A stretch of DNA of 64,000 nt from JAAXHB01 sp965214945 (lineage in GTDB: Bacteria; Actinomycetota; Acidimicrobiia; Acidimicrobiales; Aldehydirespiratoraceae), in contig OZ244029.1 in assembly GCA_965214945.1 (NCBI GenBank), forward strand, positions 124,001 through 188,000. The letters run 5' to 3'. The position numbers and the translations under genes were made by a program. How positions within the stretch are numbered: position 1 is the stretch's first letter; each line of letters starts with the position of its first letter. The notes under the pieces were generated by a model, which had not been told where the DNA came from, ran no database searches, and was given only the letters and a program-made list of their open reading frames with translations. This document shows, one piece after another, positions 8,407-16,896 of this stretch.

Positions 8407-9183
8407 TCACCGTCGGCGCCATGGCAGGAGGAGCCACTCCAGCAGAGCCACCGCTGCCAGCAGAGCGACCCCGACAGCGCTCGCTCCCAGCACGGCGGCC
8501 CAGGCGATGTCGAAACGGGACAGTCCCGCGCTCTGGGTGATGACCTGGCCGAGCGAGCCCTGAGTGCCACCGAAGTACTCGGCCACGATGGCCGAGATGA
8601 TGGCCAGCGAGCTGGCCACCCGCAGGCCCGACATCACAAAGGGGAGCGCGTTGGGGATCCTGACGCGGCGGATCACCATCCACTCCGAGGCGTCCATGCT
8701 GCGCATCAGCTCGCCATGGGCGGGATCGATCTGGGTCAATCCCTTCGTGGCGTTCACGAACATGGGAAAGAAGACCACGATGATCACCACCAGCCGCCGC
8801 GAGAACGGATCGGTGGATCCGAACCAGATGTTGAACACCGGAGCCAGCGACACGATCGGCACCGCGGCCATGGCGACGGCCAGGGGCGTGACCAGGTCGC
8901 TGAACCACACCCAGCGAGACGCCACCAGCGCGCAGGCGACGGCCAGAACCGATCCCACGACCAAACCGAACACGGCGTTGCCCCCGGTCACCTCCACGCC
9001 GTCGCGAATTCGCCCGAAGTGCTCTCCGAAGGCGGTGCCGATAGAGGAGGGGCTCGGCAGGAGAAACCGCTTGATCTCGAACTGCCTCACTAGGATCTCC
9101 CACCCGACCAGGAACACCGTGGCGAACAACGCGGGCGCGACGACGACCGAGGAGCGGCCGGCCAGGCGCCGGACGCCGCTCAT
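8407..9183 (-). CDS. ABC importer permease (BPD_transp_1, SsuC/ThiX-like)
   Basis: A 258-residue inner-membrane permease with about six hydrophobic segments. The cytoplasmic coupling loop (EAA-like) is around residues 165-190 (MRSMDASEWMVIRRVRIPNA). ATG 9183 overlaps the upstream permease stop as ATGA, so the two permeases are translationally coupled and probably form a heterodimer. Its last codons are Arg-rich. Downstream is the degraded hisC region. Confidence 0.85.
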   Translation of the reverse strand: MSGVRRLAGRSSVVVAPALFATVFLVGWEILVRQFEIKRFLLPSPSSIGTAFGEHFGRIRDGVEVTGGNAVFGLVVGSVLAVACALVASRWVWFSDLVTPLAVAMAAVPIVSLAPVFNIWFGSTDPFSRRLVVIIVVFFPMFVNATKGLTQIDPAHGELMRSMDASEWMVIRRVRIPNALPFVMSGLRVASSLAIISAIVAEYFGGTQGSLGQVITQSAGLSRFDIAWAAVLGASAVGVALLAAVALLEWLLLPWRRR

Positions 9184-10064
9184 GCCGGCCTCGCAGCCCG
9201 GTGGCGGTAACCGGGCATCAGCCGCTCCAGACCGCCCACGCAGTTGGTGAAGACCAAGCCCAGCACTCCGGCCCCGATGATCGCGCAGTACATCTTGGGG
9301 GGATCGGTCTGGGCCTGCTGAGCGTAGGCGAGGATGAGCCGGCCGATGCCGCCTCCGAGCCCGATCGATATCTCCCCAACGATCGACCCGATGATCGAAG
9401 CGGCGGCCGACAGCTTGAGCGCCGGCATCAGATAGGGCACTGCCGCCGGCAGCCGCACCTTCCACAGCGTGGACCACCAGCCCGCCGCGTACGACTGCAT
9501 CAGCTCGATCGACTCAGGCGAAGGCGACTTCAGGCCTCGGATGCCGTTGACGGCCACGGGGAAGAACGTCAGATAAGTGGCGATCAACGACACCGACATC
9601 CACGGCCTCCAGTCCACGATGTCGATGCGGTTGCCCCAGGTCACGATGATCGGGGCTAGCGCCAGCAATGGAATGGTCTGGGACAGGACGATGCCGGGCA
9701 GCATGCCCTGCTCGAGGAGTTTCGACCTCATCATCAGCACGGCCAAACCGATGCCGATCAGGGTGCCCAGGACGAAGCCGGCGAAAGAGATCCTAAGCGT
9801 GTACCAAGCGCCCAGCAGCACCGACTCGCCGACGGTGGTGTCGCTGCGCCGCTGCTGCGGTTCGAAGAACCGGGTGACGATATCCCACAGGGGAGGCAGG
9901 GTGACCTGATTCGTCTTGACGGGGAGGTCGCCGCCGATTAGCGGCCACTCGTCGCCGGTGGCGATGCCCATGCGGCGATAGCCCTCGTAGAGCGCGCAGA
10001 ACAACGCGATGGCCACCGCCGCCGGCACCGCGCGCCCCAGCCCGGTCCGGATCCGATGCAGCAT
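9180..10064 (-). CDS. ABC importer permease (second subunit)
   Basis: A 294-residue permease paralogous to its neighbour, with a longer periplasmic loop after the first membrane segment (residues about 35-75). The coupling motif region is MQSYAAGWWSTLWKVRLPAA. It belongs to the nitrate/taurine/pyrimidine-precursor family of importers. It follows the lipoprotein gene at 10146-11276 on the same strand with an 81-bp gap. Confidence 0.85.
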   Translation of the reverse strand: MLHRIRTGLGRAVPAAVAIALFCALYEGYRRMGIATGDEWPLIGGDLPVKTNQVTLPPLWDIVTRFFEPQQRRSDTTVGESVLLGAWYTLRISFAGFVLGTLIGIGLAVLMMRSKLLEQGMLPGIVLSQTIPLLALAPIIVTWGNRIDIVDWRPWMSVSLIATYLTFFPVAVNGIRGLKSPSPESIELMQSYAAGWWSTLWKVRLPAAVPYLMPALKLSAAASIIGSIVGEISIGLGGGIGRLILAYAQQAQTDPPKMYCAIIGAGVLGLVFTNCVGGLERLMPGYRHRAARPA

Positions 10065-10145
10065 CAGACCCGGACCGGGCTGGGGCGCCGTCGTGTGCCG
10101 GATCGAACTCAGACGGTGGGACCGATGGCGATCCGGTGTCGGCGC

Positions 10146-11276
10146 TCAGTCGCCCCCGGGGGTCGGCTGGACCACGGCCGGAACCCAAGACTCGCCCGTC
10201 ACGTCGAGGCCTGCGTCGCGGAGCTGCGCCAGGGCCTCCGCCATCAGATCGGTGCGGGTCGCCCCGTCGTCGGGCTCGGCCGCCAGGATCTCGAACTCGG
10301 TCGAGACGTCGACGGTCTGCTGGTACAGACCGGGGTCCAGAATCCCGATGCCGTCGGGCGACGGCCATATCAGCTTGTTGATCTCGTTGATCATCCACCG
10401 CTGATGGCCTTCGCCGAGGATGGGCGCCTTGTCCAGCACTATCTCGAGCCCCTCGTCGGGATTGTCTCGGCAGTAGATCCAGCCCTGCATCGAAGCGGCC
10501 AGGAAGTCCACGGTTTGGGCCCGAAAATCGGCGTCCTCGAGGCGGTTGGAGTCGGCCCACAGCGCGTCCTGCAACATGGCCACACCCAGATCGTTGTAGT
10601 CGATCACCACGAGCTCCTCGGGCTGGATGAGCTCTCCCGTGTCGGGGTTCACCGTCTCCAGCACCTGGGCGTACTCGTTGTAGATGGTGGCCTCGGCCGC
10701 GTCGATCTCGCGGTTGATCAGCGCCACCATGTCGAACTGCTGCTGCACCAATTCGACGTCGGTCTCGGGATCCAGACCGGCCTGGCGCAGCGCGGCGAGC
10801 ACCTCGAACTCATTGCCGAAGCCCCAGTTGCCGATCTTCTTGCCTCGCCAGTCTTCCACGGTTGTGATGCCCGAATCGGCCCACGACACCTGCCTGGTCC
10901 CCGAGCGCTGGAATACTTGGGCGATCTGCGTTAGCGGGGCGCCGGCCTCGCGGGATGCGAGTCCCCGGACGGTGAATGCCACCGCGTAGTCGGCGTCGCC
11001 GTTGGCGACGACGGTCTGGGGCACGATGTCCACCCCGCCCTCAATGATGGTGAGCTCAAGGCCTCGGTCGGCGTAGAAACCCTGGTCGACCGCGGCGTAA
11101 TAGCCGCAGAACTGACCCTGCGTGAACCATTGCAGCTGGAGCGAGATCGGGGTCAGCTCCTCCGCGGCCGTCTCGTCGCCATCCCCCGAGTCACTGCTGC
11201 AGGCGGCCCCGAACAACACGAGCACGACCAGCAGCGCCAACGCAGCTCGCCTCCCCCGCGAGCGAATGTATTCCAT
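10146..11276 (-). CDS. NMT1/THI5-like ABC substrate-binding lipoprotein
   Basis: A 376-residue extracytoplasmic binding protein. The first 26 residues form a lipoprotein signal ending in the lipobox LFGAAC. An acidic linker leads into LQLQWFTQGQFCGYYAA and GVDIVPQTVVANGDADYA, typical of the NMT1/THI5-like fold that binds pyrimidine-type ligands such as thiamine precursors. With a hydantoinase/dihydropyrimidinase divergently encoded next door, a pyrimidine, hydantoin or related ligand is the best guess. It heads the permease operon. Confidence 0.85.
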   Translation of the reverse strand: MEYIRSRGRRAALALLVVLVLFGAACSSDSGDGDETAAEELTPISLQLQWFTQGQFCGYYAAVDQGFYADRGLELTIIEGGVDIVPQTVVANGDADYAVAFTVRGLASREAGAPLTQIAQVFQRSGTRQVSWADSGITTVEDWRGKKIGNWGFGNEFEVLAALRQAGLDPETDVELVQQQFDMVALINREIDAAEATIYNEYAQVLETVNPDTGELIQPEELVVIDYNDLGVAMLQDALWADSNRLEDADFRAQTVDFLAASMQGWIYCRDNPDEGLEIVLDKAPILGEGHQRWMINEINKLIWPSPDGIGILDPGLYQQTVDVSTEFEILAAEPDDGATRTDLMAEALAQLRDAGLDVTGESWVPAVVQPTPGGD

Positions 11277-11513
11277 GCTTACTCCTGTGGATTTGGGGTG
11301 ATTGCGCCGGGCAGCCCGACCGTTCCCGGCGGGGTGCCGACGGGACGAAACTATAGGCGATGCCCGCGGTTAGCATCGATTTGTTGTGGCAGGCGACCGA
11401 TACGGCGGCGGGCAACCGACCCGCCATGCGTTCGGCCGAAGCGGCGACCCGCCAGCCCGGCGCCATCCGAGCGGCGCTGTCGACGCAGCGCCGGCGACTG
11501 CGAGTCGGATCTG

Positions 11514-12935
11514 ATGGCGTCTCTCGTCGTTCGGGGCGGCCGGGTCGTGTCGGTCGGCGGAGTGTTCGCCGCCGACGTGGTCGTGGACGGCGAGCGCATC
11601 GCTGCCCTCAAGTCCCCAGACGAAGCCGGCACCGGCGCAGCCCTCGAGATCGACGCCGGCGGGTGCTACGTCATGCCGGGAGGGGTCGACACTCATGTTC
11701 ACCTCGAGAATCCGGCTCTCTCGTTCACCACATGCAGCTCCGACGACTTCCACACCGGCACCGTGGCCGCGGCCATGGGCGGCACCACCACCATCGTCGA
11801 TTTCGTCAAGGCCCGACCCGGCGAGCCTGTCTACGACGCCTTCCACGCCCGCCGGGCTCGGGCCGAGGCCGAGGTGGTGATCGACTTCGGCCTCCATCCG
11901 GTGGTGCCGGCGGACGCCTTGGAGTGCGGCGCTCTCGAACAGCTCCGTCGGCTGGCCGCGGAGGGGGCCACCAGCTGGAAGTTCTTCATGGCCTACGAGG
12001 GGATGATGGCCGACGACCCGACCCTGATAGCCGGTTTCAGGGCCGCGGCCGCCGAAGGCGTGCTACCGATGGTGCACGCCGAGAACGGCCATCTCATCGC
12101 CGACGCAACCGAGCAGCTGGTGAAACGGGGCTGCGTCGACGAGCACCATCACCACTCGGCCCACAGCCACCGGTCCGAGCAGGAGGCCGTCCATCGGGCC
12201 ATCGCCATCGCCGAGTCGGTGGGCAGCAGCCTGTTCGTCGTGCACGTATCCAGCCGGTTCGCTCTGGTCGAGATCGTCCGGGCCCGGGCCCGCGGCCTGC
12301 CCGTCTACGCCGAGACGTGCCCCCAGTACCTGCTGGCCGCCTACGAGGACTACGCGGAGCTCGGTCACGAGGCGGCGAAGTACCTGTGCTCCCCGCCGAT
12401 TCGCGAGCGAGCCAACCAGGAGGCCCTCTGGGAGGCGCTGTCCGGCGGGGCCTTGTCGACCATCGGCACCGACCACGCGCCGTTCTACATGGGTCAGCCC
12501 GACGACCTGCCGCCCCAGAAGGGGCGAGGCTCCGGATTCTTTCCCGACGTGCCCAACGGCGTGCCCGGCATCGAGGACCGCCTGTCGGTCGTGTGGCAGG
12601 CCGGCGTGAACGGGGGTCGGTTTGACGCCTGCCGGTTCGTCGACCTGGTCGCCACCGGTCCGGCCCGTCTGTTCGGCCTCTATCCTCGCAAGGGCGCCGT
12701 TGTCCCGGGCGCGGACGCCGATCTCGTCGTCTGGGATCCTGCCCTGAACCGGACCATCAGCTCGGATCGCCACCACATGCGGACCGACTACAACCTGTAC
12801 GAAGGGATGAGGATCACAGGCGGGGTCACCCATGTCGTCTCCCGCGGCGACGTGATCGTGGAACACGGCCGGCTGAACGCAGCGGCGGGACGGGGGCGCT
12901 ACCTGGCGCGGCAGCGACCGTGCCCGGTCCCATAA
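11514..12935 (+). CDS. Dihydropyrimidinase / D-hydantoinase
   Basis: A 473-residue amidohydrolase that opens cyclic ureides (dihydrouracil, hydantoins). Metal ligands are readable: His61 and His63 in GVDTHVHLENP, the carboxylatable Lys156 in ATSWKFFMAYEG, His188 in MVHAENGH, His244 in FVVHVSS and Asp320 in IGTDHAPF. ATG 11514 is chosen because the protein then starts at the usual beta-strand (SLVVRGGRVV). A His-rich loop (EHHHHSAHSHR, about residues 210-220) is a lineage peculiarity. Dihydropyrimidine dehydrogenase is not in the window, so true uracil catabolism is unproven. Confidence 0.9.
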   Translation: MASLVVRGGRVVSVGGVFAADVVVDGERIAALKSPDEAGTGAALEIDAGGCYVMPGGVDTHVHLENPALSFTTCSSDDFHTGTVAAAMGGTTTIVDFVKARPGEPVYDAFHARRARAEAEVVIDFGLHPVVPADALECGALEQLRRLAAEGATSWKFFMAYEGMMADDPTLIAGFRAAAAEGVLPMVHAENGHLIADATEQLVKRGCVDEHHHHSAHSHRSEQEAVHRAIAIAESVGSSLFVVHVSSRFALVEIVRARARGLPVYAETCPQYLLAAYEDYAELGHEAAKYLCSPPIRERANQEALWEALSGGALSTIGTDHAPFYMGQPDDLPPQKGRGSGFFPDVPNGVPGIEDRLSVVWQAGVNGGRFDACRFVDLVATGPARLFGLYPRKGAVVPGADADLVVWDPALNRTISSDRHHMRTDYNLYEGMRITGGVTHVVSRGDVIVEHGRLNAAAGRGRYLARQRPCPVP

Positions 12936-12975
12936 GGGTCGCGTGCAAGGCCGGGCTCAGGGCGAGAACGCCGCC

Positions 12976-14007
12976 ATGAGTTCGGAGGCCTTCCCGCTGG
13001 GAGTCCATGTCGGCGAGCGCCTGACCCTCGCGGAGACTTGGTGGCAGGCCCAGTTCGCCGACACGCACGGCTTCGAATCGGTCTGGGTCGCCGAAGGCAG
13101 GCTCGCCCGCGACGGCATCGTCCCGGCCGCCGTCATCGCATCGCGCACCGCCAATGTCCGCGTCGGCACCGGCGTCGTCAACAACAAATCGCGCAATGCG
13201 GCGCTCATGGCCGTCACTTTCAAGACGCTCGACGAACTGGCGCCGGGCCGGGCATTTCTGGGAATCGGCGCCTGGTGGGAGCCGATCGCCGGCAAGGTCG
13301 GCACCCCGGTCGTGCGCCCGATCGCAGCCATGCGCGAGTACGTGACGGTTCTGCAAACCTTCTTCCGCAACGAGGTCGTGGACTTCAACGGCGACTTCGT
13401 GCAGATGGACGGGGTCCGGTTCGACAGCATGTATCACGAGAACCGAGCTGTCGACATCCCGATCTATCTCGGGGCCGTGGGCCCGCAGATGCTGGAGCTG
13501 GCCGGCGAGATATGCGACGGAGTGAATCTGGACTTTCTGCTGCCGGTCTCATACCTCGAGGGCGCCTTGGAGGCGATCGACCGGGGCGTCGCACGTCGCG
13601 CCGATGGCCGGGAGTCGATCCACATCACCCAGATCGTCGCCTGCAGCGTGGACGACGACCACCCCGATGAGGCTGTGGACGCCTGCCGCGCCTTTCTCAC
13701 CCAGTACTTGATGCAGCAGCCCCACATCGCCGAGCACTGCGGCGTCGAGCCCGAATTGGTGACCAGGATCCGGGAGGTTGCCGGTTGGCCGGCCACGCCC
13801 GACGACGTGAGACGGGCGATGAGGCTCGTGCCCGTGTCCCTAGTGCACGAAGTGTGCGCCTGCGGGTCGAGCGGCCGGGCCTTCGCCAAGCTCGCCGAGT
13901 ACAACCAAGCCGGTGTCGCCCTCCCGATCATTTCAACCCACGGCGACAAGGAGGGCACGCTCGTCGCTCTGGCCCGAGCCGCCGGACGGCGAGGCGGAAC
14001 ATCATGA
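12976..14007 (+). CDS. LLM-class (F420-type) oxidoreductase
   Basis: A 343-residue luciferase-like TIM-barrel enzyme, closest in style to F420-dependent methylene-tetrahydromethanopterin-reductase-like proteins. Visible family stretches are FESVWVAEG, VRVGTGVVNNKSR and FLGIGAWWEP. ATG 12976 is preferred over an upstream GTG. It lies between the hydantoinase and the second nitrilase on the same strand (41 bp and 46 bp gaps), so it probably acts on the same substrate class. The reaction is unknown. Confidence 0.75.
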   Translation: MSSEAFPLGVHVGERLTLAETWWQAQFADTHGFESVWVAEGRLARDGIVPAAVIASRTANVRVGTGVVNNKSRNAALMAVTFKTLDELAPGRAFLGIGAWWEPIAGKVGTPVVRPIAAMREYVTVLQTFFRNEVVDFNGDFVQMDGVRFDSMYHENRAVDIPIYLGAVGPQMLELAGEICDGVNLDFLLPVSYLEGALEAIDRGVARRADGRESIHITQIVACSVDDDHPDEAVDACRAFLTQYLMQQPHIAEHCGVEPELVTRIREVAGWPATPDDVRRAMRLVPVSLVHEVCACGSSGRAFAKLAEYNQAGVALPIISTHGDKEGTLVALARAAGRRGGTS

Positions 14008-14053
14008 GCGGCCCGACCGCGGCGCCCGGCGCGAGCAGGCGGCGGATTCGGTC

Positions 14054-14884
14054 GTGAGCGCACGGCTGATGCGCCTGGCCGCCGTGCAGGTCCGGTCGGG
14101 GGAAGACCGGGACGCCAACATCGCTATGGCGGCCGAACTGATCGACGAGGCAGCCGGCGACGGCGCCGAACTGGTGGTCCTGCCCGAGATCTTTGCCGCT
14201 CCTTTCGTCGGCGAGATTGTCGACGACGGCTATTTCCGGTGGGCTGAACCGATCGACGGGCCCTCCAACACTATGGCCCGGATGCGCTCGGCCCGACATC
14301 AGATCGCGGTGGTGTCGTCCATTTTCGAAGAGACCGCCGTCCTTGGCGTGTACCACAACGCCGCCTGCGTGTACGTGCGCGGCCGGCTCGAGTGCGTCTA
14401 CCGGAAGTCCCATCTGCCGTTCTCCAACGGATTCCCCGAGAAGTACTACTTCAGGCCGGGCGCCGAGCCCCCGCCCGTGGTCGACGTGGGACCGGCCCGG
14501 GTCGGTCTGATCATCTGCTACGAGCGCCACTTCCCCGAGCTCGGTCGGTTGGTGGCGCTCGGCGGCGCCGACGTCATGTGCGTGCCGGCTGCTTGCGCCA
14601 GCGCTCCGGCCCGTTCGGTCTTCCGGCTCGAGCTGCAGGCCCACGCCGCCTTCAACAGCATGTTCGTGGTCTGCGCCAACCGGGTCGGACGGGAAGGCGG
14701 CAAGGACTACTTCGGTCTCAGCGCCGTATGCGATCCCGACGGCGAGATCATCGTCGAAGCCGATTCGACGACCCCGCAAGCCGTGGTGGCCGAACTCGAC
14801 CTGGATGCGGTCCTGCGGCGCCGCCAGCGGCTGCCGTACCTGCGAGATCGTCGACCGTCGCTGTACCGGAGCCTTGCCGATTGA
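14054..14884 (+). CDS. Nitrilase-superfamily amidase (beta-ureidopropionase/N-carbamoyl-type candidate)
   Basis: About 276 residues from GTG 14054 (ATG 14069 also possible). The catalytic triad is visible: Glu in LPEIFAAPF, Lys in YRKSHLPF and Cys in ICYERHFPE. It follows the hydantoinase and LLM genes in one transcription unit. Hydantoinase plus an N-carbamoyl amidohydrolase is a classic two-step ureide degradation, so this may take the hydantoinase product; that is inference. It is only distantly similar to the nitrilase homologue at 6642-7496. Confidence 0.83.
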   Translation: MSARLMRLAAVQVRSGEDRDANIAMAAELIDEAAGDGAELVVLPEIFAAPFVGEIVDDGYFRWAEPIDGPSNTMARMRSARHQIAVVSSIFEETAVLGVYHNAACVYVRGRLECVYRKSHLPFSNGFPEKYYFRPGAEPPPVVDVGPARVGLIICYERHFPELGRLVALGGADVMCVPAACASAPARSVFRLELQAHAAFNSMFVVCANRVGREGGKDYFGLSAVCDPDGEIIVEADSTTPQAVVAELDLDAVLRRRQRLPYLRDRRPSLYRSLAD

Positions 14885-15055
14885 TCAGCTAAGGGCCGGG
14901 ACATTCATGTAGCGGCGCTCGATCAACGCCTTCCGCGATCGGGGACCGTCGGCGCAGTTCACCAGATCGGAAGTTCTCGACGGCCCGGCCTCGGTCGGGC
15001 GCCGGAATCGCTCGCCGGCCGTCAAGCCCTGGGACTCTGGGCTGAGCGCTACCAT
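14885..15055 (-). other. 337-bp gap with a doubtful 56-codon frame
   Basis: Between the nitrilase and the right 332-bp repeat (14885-15221) I see no recognisable gene. The minus strand has a 56-codon frame from ATG 15055 to TGA 14885-14887, abutting the nitrilase stop, whose end (ALIERRYMNVPALS) looks protein-like. A TAG lies two codons upstream of its ATG, so it may be the tail of a broken gene at the island edge. Low certainty. Confidence 0.2.
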
Positions 15056-15289
15056 GCCCTAGGCGAGCGAGGCTCGGCGTGCTCCTCTGAAGGCCACGCC
15101 TCCTCGGCGGACGCAGCAACGCGACGGGTCGACGCGCCATGCCCCGCGCATGTCCTCCCCATCCTCACGACGGCACAGAGAGAACCAGACGACGGTGACC
15201 TCCTCATCACAGGACGCTGGCACCACCGGTTAGGGCGCTATTGCGGCACCTATGGTTCGGGCTGCCTCCGGGTGTGTCCGGCCGCTTCT

Positions 15290-15403
15290 GGGTGTGGCGG
15301 CCAGGCTGTCTGCGGCACCCGAGCGGTTCTGCTGAGAGCTGCTGCCTTCCGGCCCTGACCCGGTTCACAGGCGCTCGTCGCACAGGACCCGGCCGCCACA
15401 CCC
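15290..15403 (-). ncRNA. ffs: Signal recognition particle RNA (copy 2)
   Basis: Identical in sequence to 5183-5296, with the same GGTCAGG and GGAAG core and closing 13-bp helix. In this copy dnaX is not downstream; the accessory block is. Whether its promoter is included in the duplicated segment cannot be decided by eye. Confidence 0.93.
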
Positions 15404-15465
15404 CGAAGCGGGCGAAACGTGACGGCACGGTACCCTCACCAGCCGGGGTCCGCTGCGGCGGGCTG

Positions 15466-15550
15466 GGAGGGTTGCCAGAGCGGCCGAATGGGCACGCTTG
15501 GAAAGCGTGTGAGGCGAGAGCCTCCGTGGGTTCAAATCCCACACCCTCCG
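15466..15550 (+). tRNA. tRNA-Ser(GGA), copy 2
   Basis: Identical to the tRNA at 5359-5443: anticodon GGA, long variable arm, no encoded CCA. Confidence 0.97.
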
Positions 15551-15563
15551 CCCCACCGGTACC

Positions 15564-16838
15564 GTGCCCGCGATGAGACCGGAGCCGACGGGCGACCGCA
15601 CCGTCGTAGCCATTGGTGACGACAGACGACAGAATTCTCTGAGGGTCATCGCCACGCTGATCGGAGTGCTCGCGGGGCTGGCCGCCGTTCTGTGGCTGCT
15701 GGGACGCACGGGCGGCGATGGCCCTGCAGACGCCCCTGACGCGCCGCTGCCGATCGAAGATCCCGCCGCGGAGGCGTCGGGCCGCGGTTCCGACGCTGCA
15801 ACACGCGCCCAGTCCGGGCCCGGGTCCGAGTCCGGCGCTACGGGTGGCGCTGTCCAGCCTGGCGAAGCAGGCTCCGCAAGCCGCTCCGACGCCCTAGGCG
15901 CACGGCTCGCCTACCTGACCGAGGGCGGTGTGGCGATCATGCGCTTGGCGGTTGTCACCGACGACGACGGGGCGCGTCTCGCGGTCGACGCCGTGGACCG
16001 CGTGCGGATCAAGGTGTCGGGCGCTGTGCTGCCCCTCAACGAGTATGCGCTTCTTACCGACGGCAACCGCACTGTCGGCCTGTCTATGGGCGACAGTCGT
16101 GGCGACGGCCCGTTCACCGCTGTTGTCGTCGCCTCGGCGGCCCGCGTCGTACCCGACAGCTCGCCGCTGGTCGAGTACTGGGTGATCGACCGCCGTGACG
16201 ACCACAGCAAGGGTGTGCTGCTGGTGGCCTGGCATTTCTACGGATTCATGTCGGGGGACAGGCGGGTGCCGCCCGGGTCTGACCTGGTGGTCACAGGCGA
16301 GCCGGGAATACTGGTGGTGCCGCCCACCGGTAAAACCTTTCGCGCGGTGATCAGCGGCTTCGAGCCCGTGAGCGAGCACCGGGCGCTGGCAGCGGGCGGC
16401 GGTGTGCGCGTGGAGCAGCGCTGTGACGACCAACTCGTCTGCGAGGTGGTGGCGGTCGATTTGAGCGACGGCCGGGTGACAGTGCTGCCGGACGACTTCA
16501 TCGCTGAACTCGGTGAGATATCGGTGTCGCCCGGAGGCCGCTGGCTGCTCAACGACACCAGCCCGGCCTTGCTGTATGACCGGACGGAGGAGGAGCCGCG
16601 ACAACTCCAAGTGGGCGGCTACGGCCGGGCCCAGTGGACACGCTGGCCGCTGCCGGAGGCGCACAGAGACCAAGCCGAGCCGCACTTCGGCGTGGCTGTC
16701 GGCTGGCTGACGACGGATCGGACGCCGTCGCTGGTTCTAGCCCGAGCCGACGCTGTCGGCGGACCCGAGGTGCTCGTTGTCGAGCTGTCCGGCCTCGACG
16801 CCGACCCCGTGCCGGGCTCGTCCTTCGTGCTGTGGTGA
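15564..16838 (+). CDS. Membrane-anchored extracytoplasmic protein of unknown function
   Basis: 424 residues from GTG 15564 (ATG 15573 possible). A single N-terminal membrane segment lies at about residues 27-46 (VIATLIGVLAGLAAVLWLLG). A low-complexity Ala/Gly/Ser/Pro linker follows to about residue 110, then a beta-rich domain. The C-terminal half has repeated strand-turn patterns (SPGGRWLLNDTSPALLYD) suggestive of a beta-propeller, but I recognise no family. It starts immediately after the tRNA-Ser repeat and is convergent with the DM13 gene. Function unknown. Confidence 0.6.
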   Translation: MPAMRPEPTGDRTVVAIGDDRRQNSLRVIATLIGVLAGLAAVLWLLGRTGGDGPADAPDAPLPIEDPAAEASGRGSDAATRAQSGPGSESGATGGAVQPGEAGSASRSDALGARLAYLTEGGVAIMRLAVVTDDDGARLAVDAVDRVRIKVSGAVLPLNEYALLTDGNRTVGLSMGDSRGDGPFTAVVVASAARVVPDSSPLVEYWVIDRRDDHSKGVLLVAWHFYGFMSGDRRVPPGSDLVVTGEPGILVVPPTGKTFRAVISGFEPVSEHRALAAGGGVRVEQRCDDQLVCEVVAVDLSDGRVTVLPDDFIAELGEISVSPGGRWLLNDTSPALLYDRTEEEPRQLQVGGYGRAQWTRWPLPEAHRDQAEPHFGVAVGWLTTDRTPSLVLARADAVGGPEVLVVELSGLDADPVPGSSFVLW

Positions 16839-16896
16839 GCCTGTCAGCCCCGCAGGCCCCTCACGGAGCCGGGACAGTGTCGGGGTCCCGACAGCG

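Larger units (their letters stand above)
15222..15553. repeat. 332-bp direct repeat, right copy (SRP RNA + tRNA-Ser)
   Basis: Identical to 5115-5446. It ends ten bases before the GTG of the gene at 15564. Recombination between the copies would remove 10,107 bp, leaving dnaX, one SRP RNA, one tRNA-Ser and the 15564 gene contiguous. Confidence 0.97.

Noticed and set aside
5447..15221. The accessory block as a prophage or integrative element
   Set aside because: No integrase, transposase, relaxase or phage structural gene is present; only the long flanking repeats suggest mobility.
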